Source of the DNA: Branchiostoma floridae
Taxonomy: Eukaryota > Chordata > Leptocardii > Amphioxiformes > Branchiostomatidae
Direction: 5' to 3'
NCBI RefSeq assembly: GCF_000003815.2
Contig: NC_049993.1
Coordinates: 18,009,139 to 18,073,138, forward strand
DNA length: 64,000 nt
Positions 21,876-33,900 of the stretch are shown here, piece by piece; positions within the stretch are counted from its first letter, which is position 1, and the number at the start of each line of letters is the position of its first letter. Position numbers and translations under genes: made by a program. The notes under the pieces were generated by a model. The model did no database searches, was not told the origin of the DNA, and was given only the letters and a program-made list of their open reading frames with translations.

Positions 21876-24800
21876 ATGGATCGGCTCCACCGCCAAGCTA
21901 TTCTAGACTGCTATGAAGACATTTCCCGTGACATGGACCCTAAACTGGTCCTGCGATACAGCACTGTTCACTGGCGGGACGAAGACCCGGGCGTCATTCG
22001 GGCCAAGGAGAGAACCGAGGGACGTCACTCCAGTGCTAGGGCGCTCTTGGACAAGCTGTTGGGTGCGCTTCCGAAGTTCTTTCTTAACGTTTGTGTACTT
22101 TTCAAAAACAACATATCAGAAGTCCGAATAATTTCATATAACTATAAGGTTCAACTAAATGAGCGTATACGTACAACTCCCACAGCGTAGACGCAAAATA
22201 CAGGTGACTACGATCCGATACATTCCGATACATTCTACTGTTTTCGAAAATGATAGACAGCAACAGCAAGAGAAATAGATACTACCGGTGTTTTCCTGAA
22301 CGTTGCATTTTACCGGTTTTGCAGTTCAGGTATTAAAGATTGTAACATTTTGTCACTGTGTAATATGTGACATTGGATACTTTGTCGTTGACCCACAGAT
22401 CTACCGTACGATGGATTTGACGACTTTGTTCAGAGCCTTAGCGCAGTCCCGTACGATCACCTTGTGGAGCAGCTACTGGAGGCTCGGACACGACTTCGGA
22501 CAAGAGTGGAAAGGGGAGAAATAAGGATGAGGGATCTTGGAAGACGTCGACAAGGTATATATGTTGGGTTTTCTCTGTCACCTGCAGAACAGGGGGCATG
22601 CAGGGTACCGTACACGAATGTGTTGGGCGTAACAGTCTGTCGTACTATTTAGCCTTTTTACGATGTAAAGTGTTGTATTCTATAAAGGTGTCTTCTACAC
22701 AACACACATTTATAGTTCCGACTCTATATACTTTCTCTGTACGCTAATCATTCGGGGGTGGGGTGGGGGGATAAATCCAACCGTAAATGTTGCAGCAGAG
22801 GTATACGTATGTTCTTCCCCACGTCTGAACCAGGGATATCATGTAGCGCAAATGTATTGTCTACATTCTTAACGCGCGTTGAACAAATGTTTTGAGAGTA
22901 TCAAATGTCTTAAGACCTATTTTACTATTGAACCAGACCATTGAGTCATTTTATGTTGTGACTCTTTTGTGGTTAACTTCGTAGTCGAGAACGTAACTTG
23001 CCTCTCAATGATTTTGTGCAATAGAAGTGTGAACCTATTTTTGAGGTGCATGTGAAGTACACTACTAAAAGTCTCGATATGTTTTTATGAAAAGTCGTTT
23101 TTCTTTAAACTTTTTTAACTGCGTGTTTTACAGATACCACTTTCACAACATGGACACTTAGCATTTTAGTACTATCCGTTGGGATTCTAGTGGCAGGTTT
23201 GACCTGGGCGCTCAGTTTCGGAACAAAAGGTGAGTTTCTTTTCCTTTGTGGAAGACTTTGTTGCATTGCGTCTTACATCTTTATTTTCATCCTTCAGGAA
23301 AGACATTCTATAGTATGAATAAAGAGGATTGAATTACTCCTACGTACGGTATATATCTTATTCTAACGCAGGAAACATATTCATGTTACAGAAACATCTT
23401 TAATGACCGTCTTCCCCCGTCGTCTGAAGACGTTTGTGGGACGAGAGGATGTTTTCGGCAAGATCGACGCCTGTCTTGAACAGAACCAGACCTGCCTCAT
23501 CAAAGGACTGGGCGGTGTCGGTAAAACAACACTGACCATAGAGTACGCACACAGGCGTGCGAATGTGTACGATGGAACAGTGTTCTGGGTCAGGTTAGCA
23601 AGTACTAGAGACCTATGTGCTAGCATCAGTCAGTACATTTTGTACTTTAATGGGAGGGGAGAAGAATATGTGCTCTCTAGCGATGACCTGGGTTGTAAGT
23701 CCGTGAAGATGCACTTTAGAGAGTACTTGACAAACACGAAAATTTGGCTTTTAGTTGTTGATGAGGTATCTCGCGACACCATGAAAGAGCTAGGGTCCCT
23801 TCTCCCACATAGTCCCACACGGACAATGCACATTTTACTAACTTCGCAAGAATATCAAAGACTTGATATGGAGCATATTTCAGTGGTCAGTATTCCTCCG
23901 TTCAGTCACACCGAGGCCTTGGCCATGTTTGACAAAACTGTCAGACCAAGCGATGAAGATGACAGGAGAGAGATCGAAAGCCTCAGTCGGTCCTTGGGAC
24001 ACCATCCCCTAGCCTTGCAGTTCGCGTACTCATATATATCTGCAACTGACTGCTCTATCAAAGACTACCATGCCAAATATATTGAAGGCTACGCTACGCA
24101 AAAGGTAGACTTGCTAGACAAAGCTGACGTAGAACAATCCGCAAACAGGAAGATACGCCAAACATTTCAAATCACGTTCCAATATGTAGCAAACCTTTCT
24201 ACAAACGCGGCCTATCTTTTAAGTATGGCATCGTTTGTGGGTCCCGACTGCATACCCTGCCCAAAAGCGATGAGGAAAAGAATTGCAAGACTTTTTTTTC
24301 CTGCAGGGCAATTGGACAAACTGGATACGATAGAAATGGTGTCTCTTCTAGAGAGATTTTCCTTGGCTTCTCATTGCCATTTTTTTCAACCGTGTGGATT
24401 TAGCGTGAATAGAATAGTACAGGAAGTTATTGTGGCAGAAATGGACGAATTAGAGAGGCTTTTTCGTTTACAAAATGCACTGGAATACTCCGCTTTGCTC
24501 CTAAGGAACACTAAGCACACTTCCAGGGTTCAGGCCGAGTTCTTGATGTCCCACGTGCATTATGTAGCCTTGAATCTTGACAGGTACCAAACGAAAGGCC
24601 CATTCCCTGCTTCTTCTATAAACATTTTCTTTAATAAGTCCGCCGACTTTTTCTGTCGATGGGATGCGTGTGACGAGGCGTACTATTTTTTTACTCTCCA
24701 ATCAGATATTAGGCTCCGGCTGTTTTTTACCTCCATGAAAAATGGAGGACCTGGTATAGTTTTTGGTGTGTCTGTGTGTGTGTCTCTGTGTGTGTGTGTC

Positions 24801-25521
24801 TGCCTGTCTGTTTGTGTTTCCGGATATATGTGGTCAACATAACCCTAGTTGATGTTGTTTTTGTCGTTTTTATCTGTCTTTCATTTTTGTATTGTATCTG
24901 CTATGTTAGATAGTAGTAAGTCCACGGGACCTTTGCCTGTGTCAGTTTGCCATCTCTTTAACAATATCAACTTTCTCAGGAACACACTGCTTCCTTGCCT
25001 GTATAAAGATGCAGTGCATTTTCTATCAAGGACCGTGAAGACAACTCCTGGAAACAGCTGAACAACAAATACGATATTATTAGTAAGTTTCTCGACATCC
25101 TCGACCCACTGTTGAAACGTTGCCATTTTCTTGGAATCGGAGTTGCAAGAAAAAAGAAGCAAAAAATTACGAAGCAAAAGAGCACTAAACTTGCTAACCA
25201 TATTTCATTCGTTCTAAGTTATATGATTAAAAAGCGCAAGACATTGTACATCCCTTTGCCACAGTAAGCTGCACATTTGCATGTCCTGCCTTTCGAGCTG
25301 TGTTTAATTGTGAGAGCTCCTTCCCGTACATTAGGTGGGTCTGGAACACACTTGAGGAAATGTTAAGGTATTTAGACTGTTTACTGGAACATTCTCATTT
25401 TGATCTGAAATGCTGTTCCAGATTCGTTGACATTTTGGGCACCTATCTAAACTCAAACATATTCATTGACCTGACATCAAAACAAAGCAGTTATCATGAG
25501 TTAAGAAATGCTCTTTGGTGA
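21876..25521 (+). CDS. CARD / membrane segment / NB-ARC STAND protein, 3' part disrupted
   Basis: Proposed exons: 21876-22062, 22399-22554, 23134-23229, 23392-24753, 24910-about 25263 and 25335-25521. The start sits in GCCACCATGG; an in-frame ATG at 21834 would add 14 residues. Exons 1-2 (residues 1 to about 100) form a CARD-like death fold (SARALLDKLLDLPYDGFDDF). Residues about 95-114 are very basic. Exon 3 (residues 115-146) encodes a single hydrophobic helix (WTLSILVLSVGILVAGLTW). Exon 4 holds NB-ARC: P-loop GLGGVGKTT (185-193), Walker B LLVVDE (Asp 270), HHPLAL, and an MHD-like SVNRIVQEVI. Such proteins act as nucleotide-switched immune or apoptotic scaffolds. No TPR, WD40 or LRR repeats are evident. 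In exon 5 the frame shifts between about 25020 and 25060, so the copy may be a pseudogene, a sequencing error, or spliced otherwise. Confidence 0.82.
24762..24830 (+). repeat. GT-rich microsatellite in the short NB-ARC intron
   Basis: TGTGTGTGTCTCTGTGTG-type repeat. If intron 24754-24909 is not removed, the repeat is translated as a Val/Cys-rich tail that stops at 24842. Confidence 0.7.
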
Positions 25522-27981
25522 ACTTTCCTTTCGTGCAGAAACTAAAAAAATGGGATTTTTCCACAAAATACGAGAAGTCAGGACAAATCAGCCGGGAATC
25601 CACTTGATCATGACTTTAAACAGGACGTCATTATAATGGGTAGAAAACAAAAACCGAAAACACCATAGAAGCCTGCCCCTGAAAACAAAACGAAAAGAAT
25701 TCTGGTACAGACCTGCAGGTAGTCTTGTAATATGTGCATTTTGGCCAAGGGTAAGGCTATGAGCGTCTCTTAACAAGGAGGTTAAATTGGTCTTACGTAT
25801 TCCTTAGGAACTTGTAAACAGATGATAACATATCGTTAAGCTTTAGATCTTACAAATAAAATCTTGGGAATTTTATCTGATGAAATACCCTTTGTAATGT
25901 TTATGAGCATTTTCATCTTATCACTGTAGGAAGTGCAATTCACACGATTTCCTGAAATTGTGCTTTGACCTTATATATATCGACAAAAGGACATTTTCGC
26001 ACTTGGATTTCAGACGTTTGCTCTATAAATATTACTTGTAAAGGGTCATTTTTGTAAATTTCTGATACAGTGTATTTCTCACACATTCAAGGTGAGGTTG
26101 TACTTTTTTGTGTACACGTACCTTCTACCAATATTTCAACTGAATGCAGTGCTATTGATGCCACAATAAAACAATGCAATTTTGCATTTGAATGTCTTAA
26201 TGGTGATGTACCGTTTGATTTATCTAAATTTGAAATACTATAGACCTAGAGTTTGTGTGTTTTGCGTGTTGGACGTACATTTTAGAACACCTCTTGTACC
26301 ACTGCAAAGCTTTGTGTCTTGAAACCATACTTGCTGTAAAACATTTATAACTTTAAAGACAACTGCAATATGACAGGTTGTGTCTCAATTTTTGTCATAA
26401 AACTGTCCAAAAAAATGGGGCACAAGTAAAATCAGGACTGGTAAACATTTCTCCACACTCTTGCATTTACTGATTTAGCAAAGAGGTCTTCAAGGTAAGT
26501 CATCCATGTGATCAAGTTTCTATGCTTGTCTGAAGGCAAAGATGTGTAAGATTGCACATGATGTGGCCTAAATAAACACTCCTGGAAAAGTTATAGAATA
26601 AGCAGTGTATTGAAAAGTACCAAGTAGTAATCATTCAATACAGTATTACAATTTGTTTTTGACTACTATGATTACAAATACACATACATTTAATTTATTT
26701 ATCAGTATCCCTCAAAATTCAGTAACATTTGAAATGACTTCATTGAAAGAGTGCAAAACAACTACAAAAGCACCTGATACTCTGTTTGTGATCAGAGATG
26801 TCTACATACAAAGTAAATACATGGCATCAATTTTTCTCTGTCAATGACAGTCTAAATATTTCATTCAACTTATTATTCAGTGTTGTTCAATTGATCATGA
26901 ATTGCACCACTGGAAGCCTTTAGAAAGAGTAGCCATGCATGTGTGGTAATTTTCTGTGATAACTTGATCTGTAAGCTTGTACATAAAACGAATTCAGACA
27001 TACATATACTATTACATGGATCATGGACTCAATGCTTGCTACACTAGCAACATAATCATACAGCATGTTCCATACTGCACACTTGTTTCCTTGATTCTGA
27101 TTGGTTAACTTATCTGTCAATCAATGGTGATTGATGGTTGGTTGTGTTTATTGCTGACAAATACCTAAATCAATGGTGAAAAATCCCTGGAAACTTTTTT
27201 GATATGGTAAATCAGCATTGGTAGAATTCTAATGACATAAGAATATACAAAAGTGATCTTAGACTTTTCCCTCAGTAAATTTCTTAAAGCCTTGAAGGTA
27301 GAAGAAATTATGCAAGTACAATGTATGACTGGCACATAACTTACAACAACAGTGTAATATTCTATGTCAACCCCTTTACTGGTATTGCAATGGTCAAACT
27401 TGGAATGTTGGTCAGGTTTTGACTTATCAGACCTGGAGACATTTTAAAATTATGAATCAGCCAATCACAGAGCTATAAATAGTATGGTTGGAAATTAACC
27501 AATCACATGGCACCTTTAAATTACATGGCTGGTGATGGGCCAATCATATTTCATTATCTACCAGACTTACCAGAATGTGGTGGAAAGTAGCCAATCAAAT
27601 AACACCATTACAAAGTTACCAGAATGTGGTGGAATTATGGACTAATCACAGTACAGCACAATATGGCTTGGTACAGCTTAATCACAAACCACCATCTAAA
27701 TAAATTATTCACATTTATGTTTTAGATTTATTGTATTCAGTTTATTCTCATGTTTGTACAACCTCAGAATTCCCTGTACTTTCTGACAACTGAAAGGACT
27801 TTTGCTTTGACTAAGTCGGAAGTTCATCTGAGTTTTTTAACAAATGTTCTGTGTACATGTATGCACACAGAACAGAACCACTTCCAACCTCAGACATCAT
27901 GGAAAAAGGCTAAGAAATGTTCCTTCTGTGCTTCATCTTTAATACAAATGTAGGACGATTGTCTTTCTCATGTTTCTGGCA
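25522..27981. other. Convergent intergenic region between the CARD-NB-ARC gene and OSBPL9
   Basis: No exon was found. AATAAA at 25855 and 26165 could end the plus-strand gene, and a minus-strand AATAAA at about 27726 could end OSBPL9. CCAAT-containing repeats lie at 27450-27660. Confidence 0.45.
27450..27660. repeat. Degenerate tandem repeat rich in CCAATCA
   Basis: (A/G)CCAATCA occurs about every 40-60 bp, and ACCAGAATGTGGTGGAA occurs twice (about 27571 and 27619). A better-preserved CCAAT array is at 36655-36890. Confidence 0.55.
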
Positions 27982-30900
27982 TTATTGCAATTTGTCCTGC
28001 AGTTCCAGTCGCTTCTGCAAGGGGTTGTCGTAGATCCACTGTTCCCCATCCTCATGGAAAAGCTGTAAGGAAAATTAAAGCAATTTTGATTGACATCCTC
28101 ATGCTAAATTAATGCTGTGAACAAATTTAAAATGTGTGTGTGCCTGGATCTATATGTTTGTGTCCGTGTGTGTGTGTGTGTGTGTGTGTGTCCGTGTGTG
28201 TGTGTGTGTCCGTGTGTGTATATGTTTAACTATGTGTGAATATGTATGTGTCTGCCATTATGTGTGTGTGTGAATATGTATGTGAGAGAGAGTGTGTGTG
28301 TGTGCACGTGTGTGACACTGTGTATATGTGTAACTATGTGTGAATATGTATGTGTCTGCGATTATGTGTGTGTGTCTGTGTGTCTGTGTGCGTGTCTGTG
28401 TGTAAATGTGTCAGACTCTGTGTCTGTGTGTTTGTTTTAAAAGATACAGGAGACACATAACAAAACATTCTTCTTGTAATATTCCATGCAGTACAATGGT
28501 AAGAATTTTTCACTTCCGAATTTGTTTTGACCGCATATCAAAGCAATCCCTAAAAGTAAGATGCAAATCCTAGGTTTTCTTGATAGTTTGGGCACCAGAT
28601 TTTTTAGCTATCACTATATCAATGTATAAACTTTGTTTCAAAGGTTCAGAAACAAGGTTCAAAGTTGAAGGTTCACGGTACCTTGGTCTCCCATTTGACC
28701 CCAGCTTCCTTCCTCTCCCGAGCCTCTCTTCTCTGCCTTTCCTCCAGAAACTGTTTTGCCTCCGTGGCGCTGTCAATGTTCCTACTGCTGAGGGCTTCCG
28801 TCACTCTATTCCATAACCTAGGGAAGAAAACAACATCTTAACAATGACACAGTGTCAAGACCTCTATCTTGTAGGGATTAATGTCTCATGTGGGACAACA
28901 GATGGGTTTACTTCATAGCTGCACCTGTGTCCATGTACTTGCTACCAAGACTTCGTGTTTCAGTCACTTTCCTCACTATCCTGGGAAAGATGCCATGGTG
29001 GTTAGGCATTAATAATTATTATTCAACATTGGAATAGGACATTGTCAACTTATTTTCTTGAATTGTCACATTTCTGCTTGTATCATGCACTGATTTCATA
29101 CAATCATTCATTCTTTGCTGGCGGTGCTTCAGTTACAAGTTCTCATACATTTTTCTACGGAAAAGGAGCAAAAAACTATCTTGTTGGACTAATGTCTCCA
29201 AGATAAAAGTTTAAAAAAAGTTAAAGTTTGCCCATGTATCTACAGACGCGTAGGGTGGCGCCCATCCCCACTTCGAAGCCCTTGGGCCACACATGTGCAA
29301 GCCACTACAGCAGGGGGCTGGTCCGCTGGTAGTGATGTGTGTTTAACTTCCATACTCTTTCTCATTAGTGCTGAGTGCTAAGCAGAGAAAGCATCATGTA
29401 CCATTTTTAGAGTCTTTGGTATGACTCGGCCAGGGATCGAACTCACGACCTACCGCATGCAAGGCGAACACTCTACCCACTCGGCCATTGCACCGGTATT
29501 AAATGTCTCCAAGATGCAGAACACAAAATATGATTATTTAACAGCTAATTTTGAAGTTCTTCACCTCTTGGTACTGACTATTTTCCCAACACCTTGGACA
29601 GATCAAAATTGTCAAATCTGCCAGCCTCAATATTTTCCTTTTTATAAGAATAAATTTCAGACAGAAACATATCTGACTTAGAATTTCATAATATAAATTA
29701 TAATTCATCTATGAGTTTGAATCTCAGCAGTTGTTACTCACATGGACAAGAAATAGTTGCAGTCCGTAGTGAGTGACTTAATTCGTTATCAATAGTGTAT
29801 TTATCTTAGAATATTCCTTGTATATTCAAATTTCAAACTTTATCCTTTAATATGACTACCGTTTAAGCAACTTGAAGTTAATATGTCATGACTTCCACTG
29901 CACTAGCACAGTAATTTTCTAAGGTTAGAATATTATAAACTAAGAAGTAGTGACATACTTCCTAGACTCGTACTCTCCCTGATCCTCCAGCTTCTGCACC
30001 TTCTTCTTCATGATCTTCATCTTCTTGGTGTCCACAAAAACCTCCTCCTGCACAGACAGAGAGAAACAAGCAGTCATTCTCACTGCTGCTGGGAATATCG
30101 CAAATATTCACCAGGTGTTTAATACCAAGGTGCATTACACTACGATACACTGTGACTGTATGGAGGCGATCAGACATTTCAGGTAACATCCACTATCTTT
30201 TGCCAGTGTCAGTGATGACAGATAGTGGATGCTGTCTCAAAGAACTGTTGTTGTTTTTTTCCAAAACAATAAAAATTAATATACAGTTGCTTGAGGAACT
30301 GTTATTTGGCGTATTTTAAATCTTCCCGTGGATGCATAACCTTCATTGACTTACATTAGATTAATTTTTTGATGACAAAGAAAGTTTCATACCTGTCCAG
30401 TTGCCCACTTGGCATACATGACTCCGTTCCACTCCCCTTCTATCACACAAAATGGCTTCTTCTCACTTGGACCCCTGGTGTTGGGAATATTTGTACAATA
30501 AAGTCATTTTCAGTTTTACTCAGAATCAGACGGAATGTTCAACATCTTCAAAGCTTATCACCATCATTACACCATTAATCATACTCTTATCTACAGTGTT
30601 AGGGCATACTTAAAGTATGCGGTGACGTGGATGGATGGATACTTAAAGTCTGACCTCTGCTATAGGTTGTCATGTGTACTCTCACCTCTCAAATAGAAGT
30701 ACCCCCTGGAATAAAAGTATCCCCCGGACAAATCTTCAAAATCTAATAAAAGTACCCCCTGGAATAAAAGTACCCCCCGGAAAAATACCAAATTGACATG
30801 TAAACTGTGTCCATGCTTACTTCAGTCCAAGAGAAGATGATAAGCAGGTAGGCTCTTTTTATTTATTTATGTCTCAGTACAATATCAGTTAATTGTATAA

Positions 30901-33900
30901 ATAATGAACAGAATAATTCCTATGTTATTATATATTTTCTTTATCTGAGTGTCACGCCATCAACAAAGATTAAAATAAAAGTAAAAAATGAATGAAAATA
31001 AAAATTGAAGAAATAAAAAAAGAAGTTTATTTCATGATCATTGTTACAAAATAACATTTTGAAGAAACATTCCAACTTAGTAGAATACCTTCTTCACCAC
31101 TTGTGGTATTTTCAATGTTGTTGAAACCAAGAAGGTCATAGACAATGCCCCCTATCGAGACATAACGGTACTGCAGAAAATATGTCAATATCTCGCGCAT
31201 TACCGCGAGATTCGGCGTGAGTTGATGAATCCAACATGGCCGATGTTTTCGAGCCGATTGAACGCTGTGCTTTATTTTGGAAGGATTTTTTCGTTGCTGG
31301 AACATTAAAACAAGTTGACTACGGGTGAAAAGTTGTGGAAAAGTATTGGTAACTTTTTAATTTGTTTGGTTGGTGGTTCATTTCTGTGTTTTGATAGAGA
31401 ATTTACGGAAGTGAGTGGCTGTGTGTGTAGCATGTGACCTCGATGTTTGGCGATTTTTTCGTCTTTGTTCAGCGCAAATTTCAAGATTTTTGGAAGGTTA
31501 AAGATGGTCTAAAACGAAAAGGATACATTTTTTACGAGTCCAGTACCGAATCACTTGGGTTTCGGTAGTTTTGGACCTGAACAAAAACGTTTTTGCAAGT
31601 CCAGAAACGGTCTTGCGTACCGGTACGCATCCCTAGGATGTTTGGGTCATAGCGCTAGCGGCAGGGAAATCCGTGCTGCCTCGTCCGAAAAATAGTGAAT
31701 TTTAAGCAAAAATACAGCGGAAATATGGGCAGAAAATACCAAACGTTCAATATTTTGGGGTCCCTGGTTAGTAAAGAAAGCCCCAATTTGAAAAAAAAAT
31801 AAACGTACCGTCTAAAATAAGGACGTACCGGGTGGATTTTGAGGCGGAAAAAAATAAACGTACCGGTACGTTTATTTGAGAGGTGAGAGTACTATAAAGA
31901 AATGTTTCAGTTTCAATTAATTTCTTTAATGAGACCTACACATGTATCAAGGACCTACTCTTTTTTGGCATCCATAATGTCCATAGAAGTCCAAAAAGAA
32001 TTAAAGTTTACTTTGTAATTTGTAACACACAGAAAAGTGCAAGTGTGCAATAAGAAATTCTGTACTGACATGACATCTGCCTTGATCTTGTGCTTGGAGC
32101 CTCCGTAGAAAGGTTTGGTGAGGAAGTCAATGTTGCAGCTGTAGCCAGACTTGGCACACGTGATGGTGACCTTTCCTCCTAACTCCATCCAGGGGATTGT
32201 CAGGATGGACCTGGGGAAAAACATAGCAACCGTTGAACTTCTGAATCAATATAGCTGGTATAACCGCCCTTCGGCGTAACACACCAGCTTTGCAGGCACG
32301 CGGCGCGGCAGCAGCTGGTTATATTACACCACTTTTGCATATCTACATCTGCAACTATTCTTTAAAACTATCCAGGGATGATGCCCCTTCTGTGCTTGGT
32401 GATAACAAATTCCACTCTACGATAGTTCTGGGAAAATACAAATTTTTGAACACATCAATCCTACTACTAGTTGGTAACTCTTGTACTTGAAGTCATGGCT
32501 GAGACAACTTGTGTGGCTTTGTTGGCATTTAGATAAAGTATGAAGTGGGTCTAGCCTTTGGACAAGCCTGATCACCACTACATGAATTTAACTTTAAGTT
32601 TGTAGCTCTGAAACATTAGGGGCTCCCCTTATCCAGCTTGCATTGACATGTCGGTCTAAAATTTGGAAATACATGTAAGGAATTTCAATGTTATGTCACA
32701 TACTGTTTCGTGCCCAAAGATTATTCTCGGATTCTTTTTTGATAATGACAATGTACAATTTTTGTCTAGCCTCCCGAGTCTTAAGGGCTATTACAGCATG
32801 AAGTTGTTTTTCAAATCTATCAAAAATGTGTCAAAGGAACATTTTCTTACCTTCCATAGCCATTAGGAAATGTAACAATGTATTCTTCATCGTACTTGCG
32901 GACCCAAACACACCCTGTATTGGAAAGTGAATATATTTAATAAGACATAGCTACATGTACTGGCCTATACCATATTTGTTTAATGTAATATTTAACAAAT
33001 ATGATACAGGTCACACAGACCACATGAAAAAACACAACTATATCATTTTATCAGACAGTCATGAAAATTACCAATAGTTTTATGGATACAAAATATTACA
33101 ATACCAATATCTACAGGCTTTTCAAATTTTAAGGTCACAATTATCATATACTATATTTAATTTATCTGGCGTTGAAAAAACTATGCTTACCTTGCCCGAT
33201 GTTGTGTACCCCTATAGACAGACCCAAGAACTTGGACTTGGTCCAGATGTGGGCGTTGAAAGAGATATTCTTGTTGTAGTGCTCAGCATAGAAAGCTGAA
33301 ACTGTAAGAGAAAAACACACAAAAATGACGCTACTACTGCAATCCTTTGCCAAGTAAAACATATAGAACAATCAACATAAGTATTTTGACAGACAGTAAT
33401 ATTTTTACTTATAATATTATGTGGTCAATACAAGGGTTTGCAAGAATTTTGATATTTGGTTGTTTGGTAAGAATGTGAGGAAGCCTGTAAGGGAGTGAGT
33501 GAGTCTGTGTGAGAGTGAGTGAGTAAGAGAGTGGGTGGGTGAGTAAGAGGGTGTGTGAGTGAGTGAATGGGTGAGTGAGTGAGAGAGTGAGTGAGTGAGT
33601 GAGTGAGTGAGTGAGAGGTCAGTGGTTTGGTTGGGTGAGTAAGTGTGTGTGTGTGTGAGTGAATAAGTAAATTTGTGTGAGTAAGTGAGTGAGTGAGTGA
33701 GAGTCAGAGTGAGTGTGTTAGAGAATGAGTGAATGAGTGAGTGAGAGTGAATGACAGAGTAAGTACATGAGAGTGTATATGTGTGTATTTGCAAATGAGT
33801 GACTGAGAATATTCAGAGAATAACGTACTGGGTGGATGATGCGATACTTGTTCAGCTATAAACGTCACATTGTCTCTGGTCGCCCAGGGGATGGGTCCAT

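Noticed and set aside
24754-24842. Val/Cys-rich C-terminal tail of the NB-ARC frame
   Set aside because: It is the translation of a GT microsatellite. A donor at 24754 and an acceptor at 24909 remove it and keep the phase.
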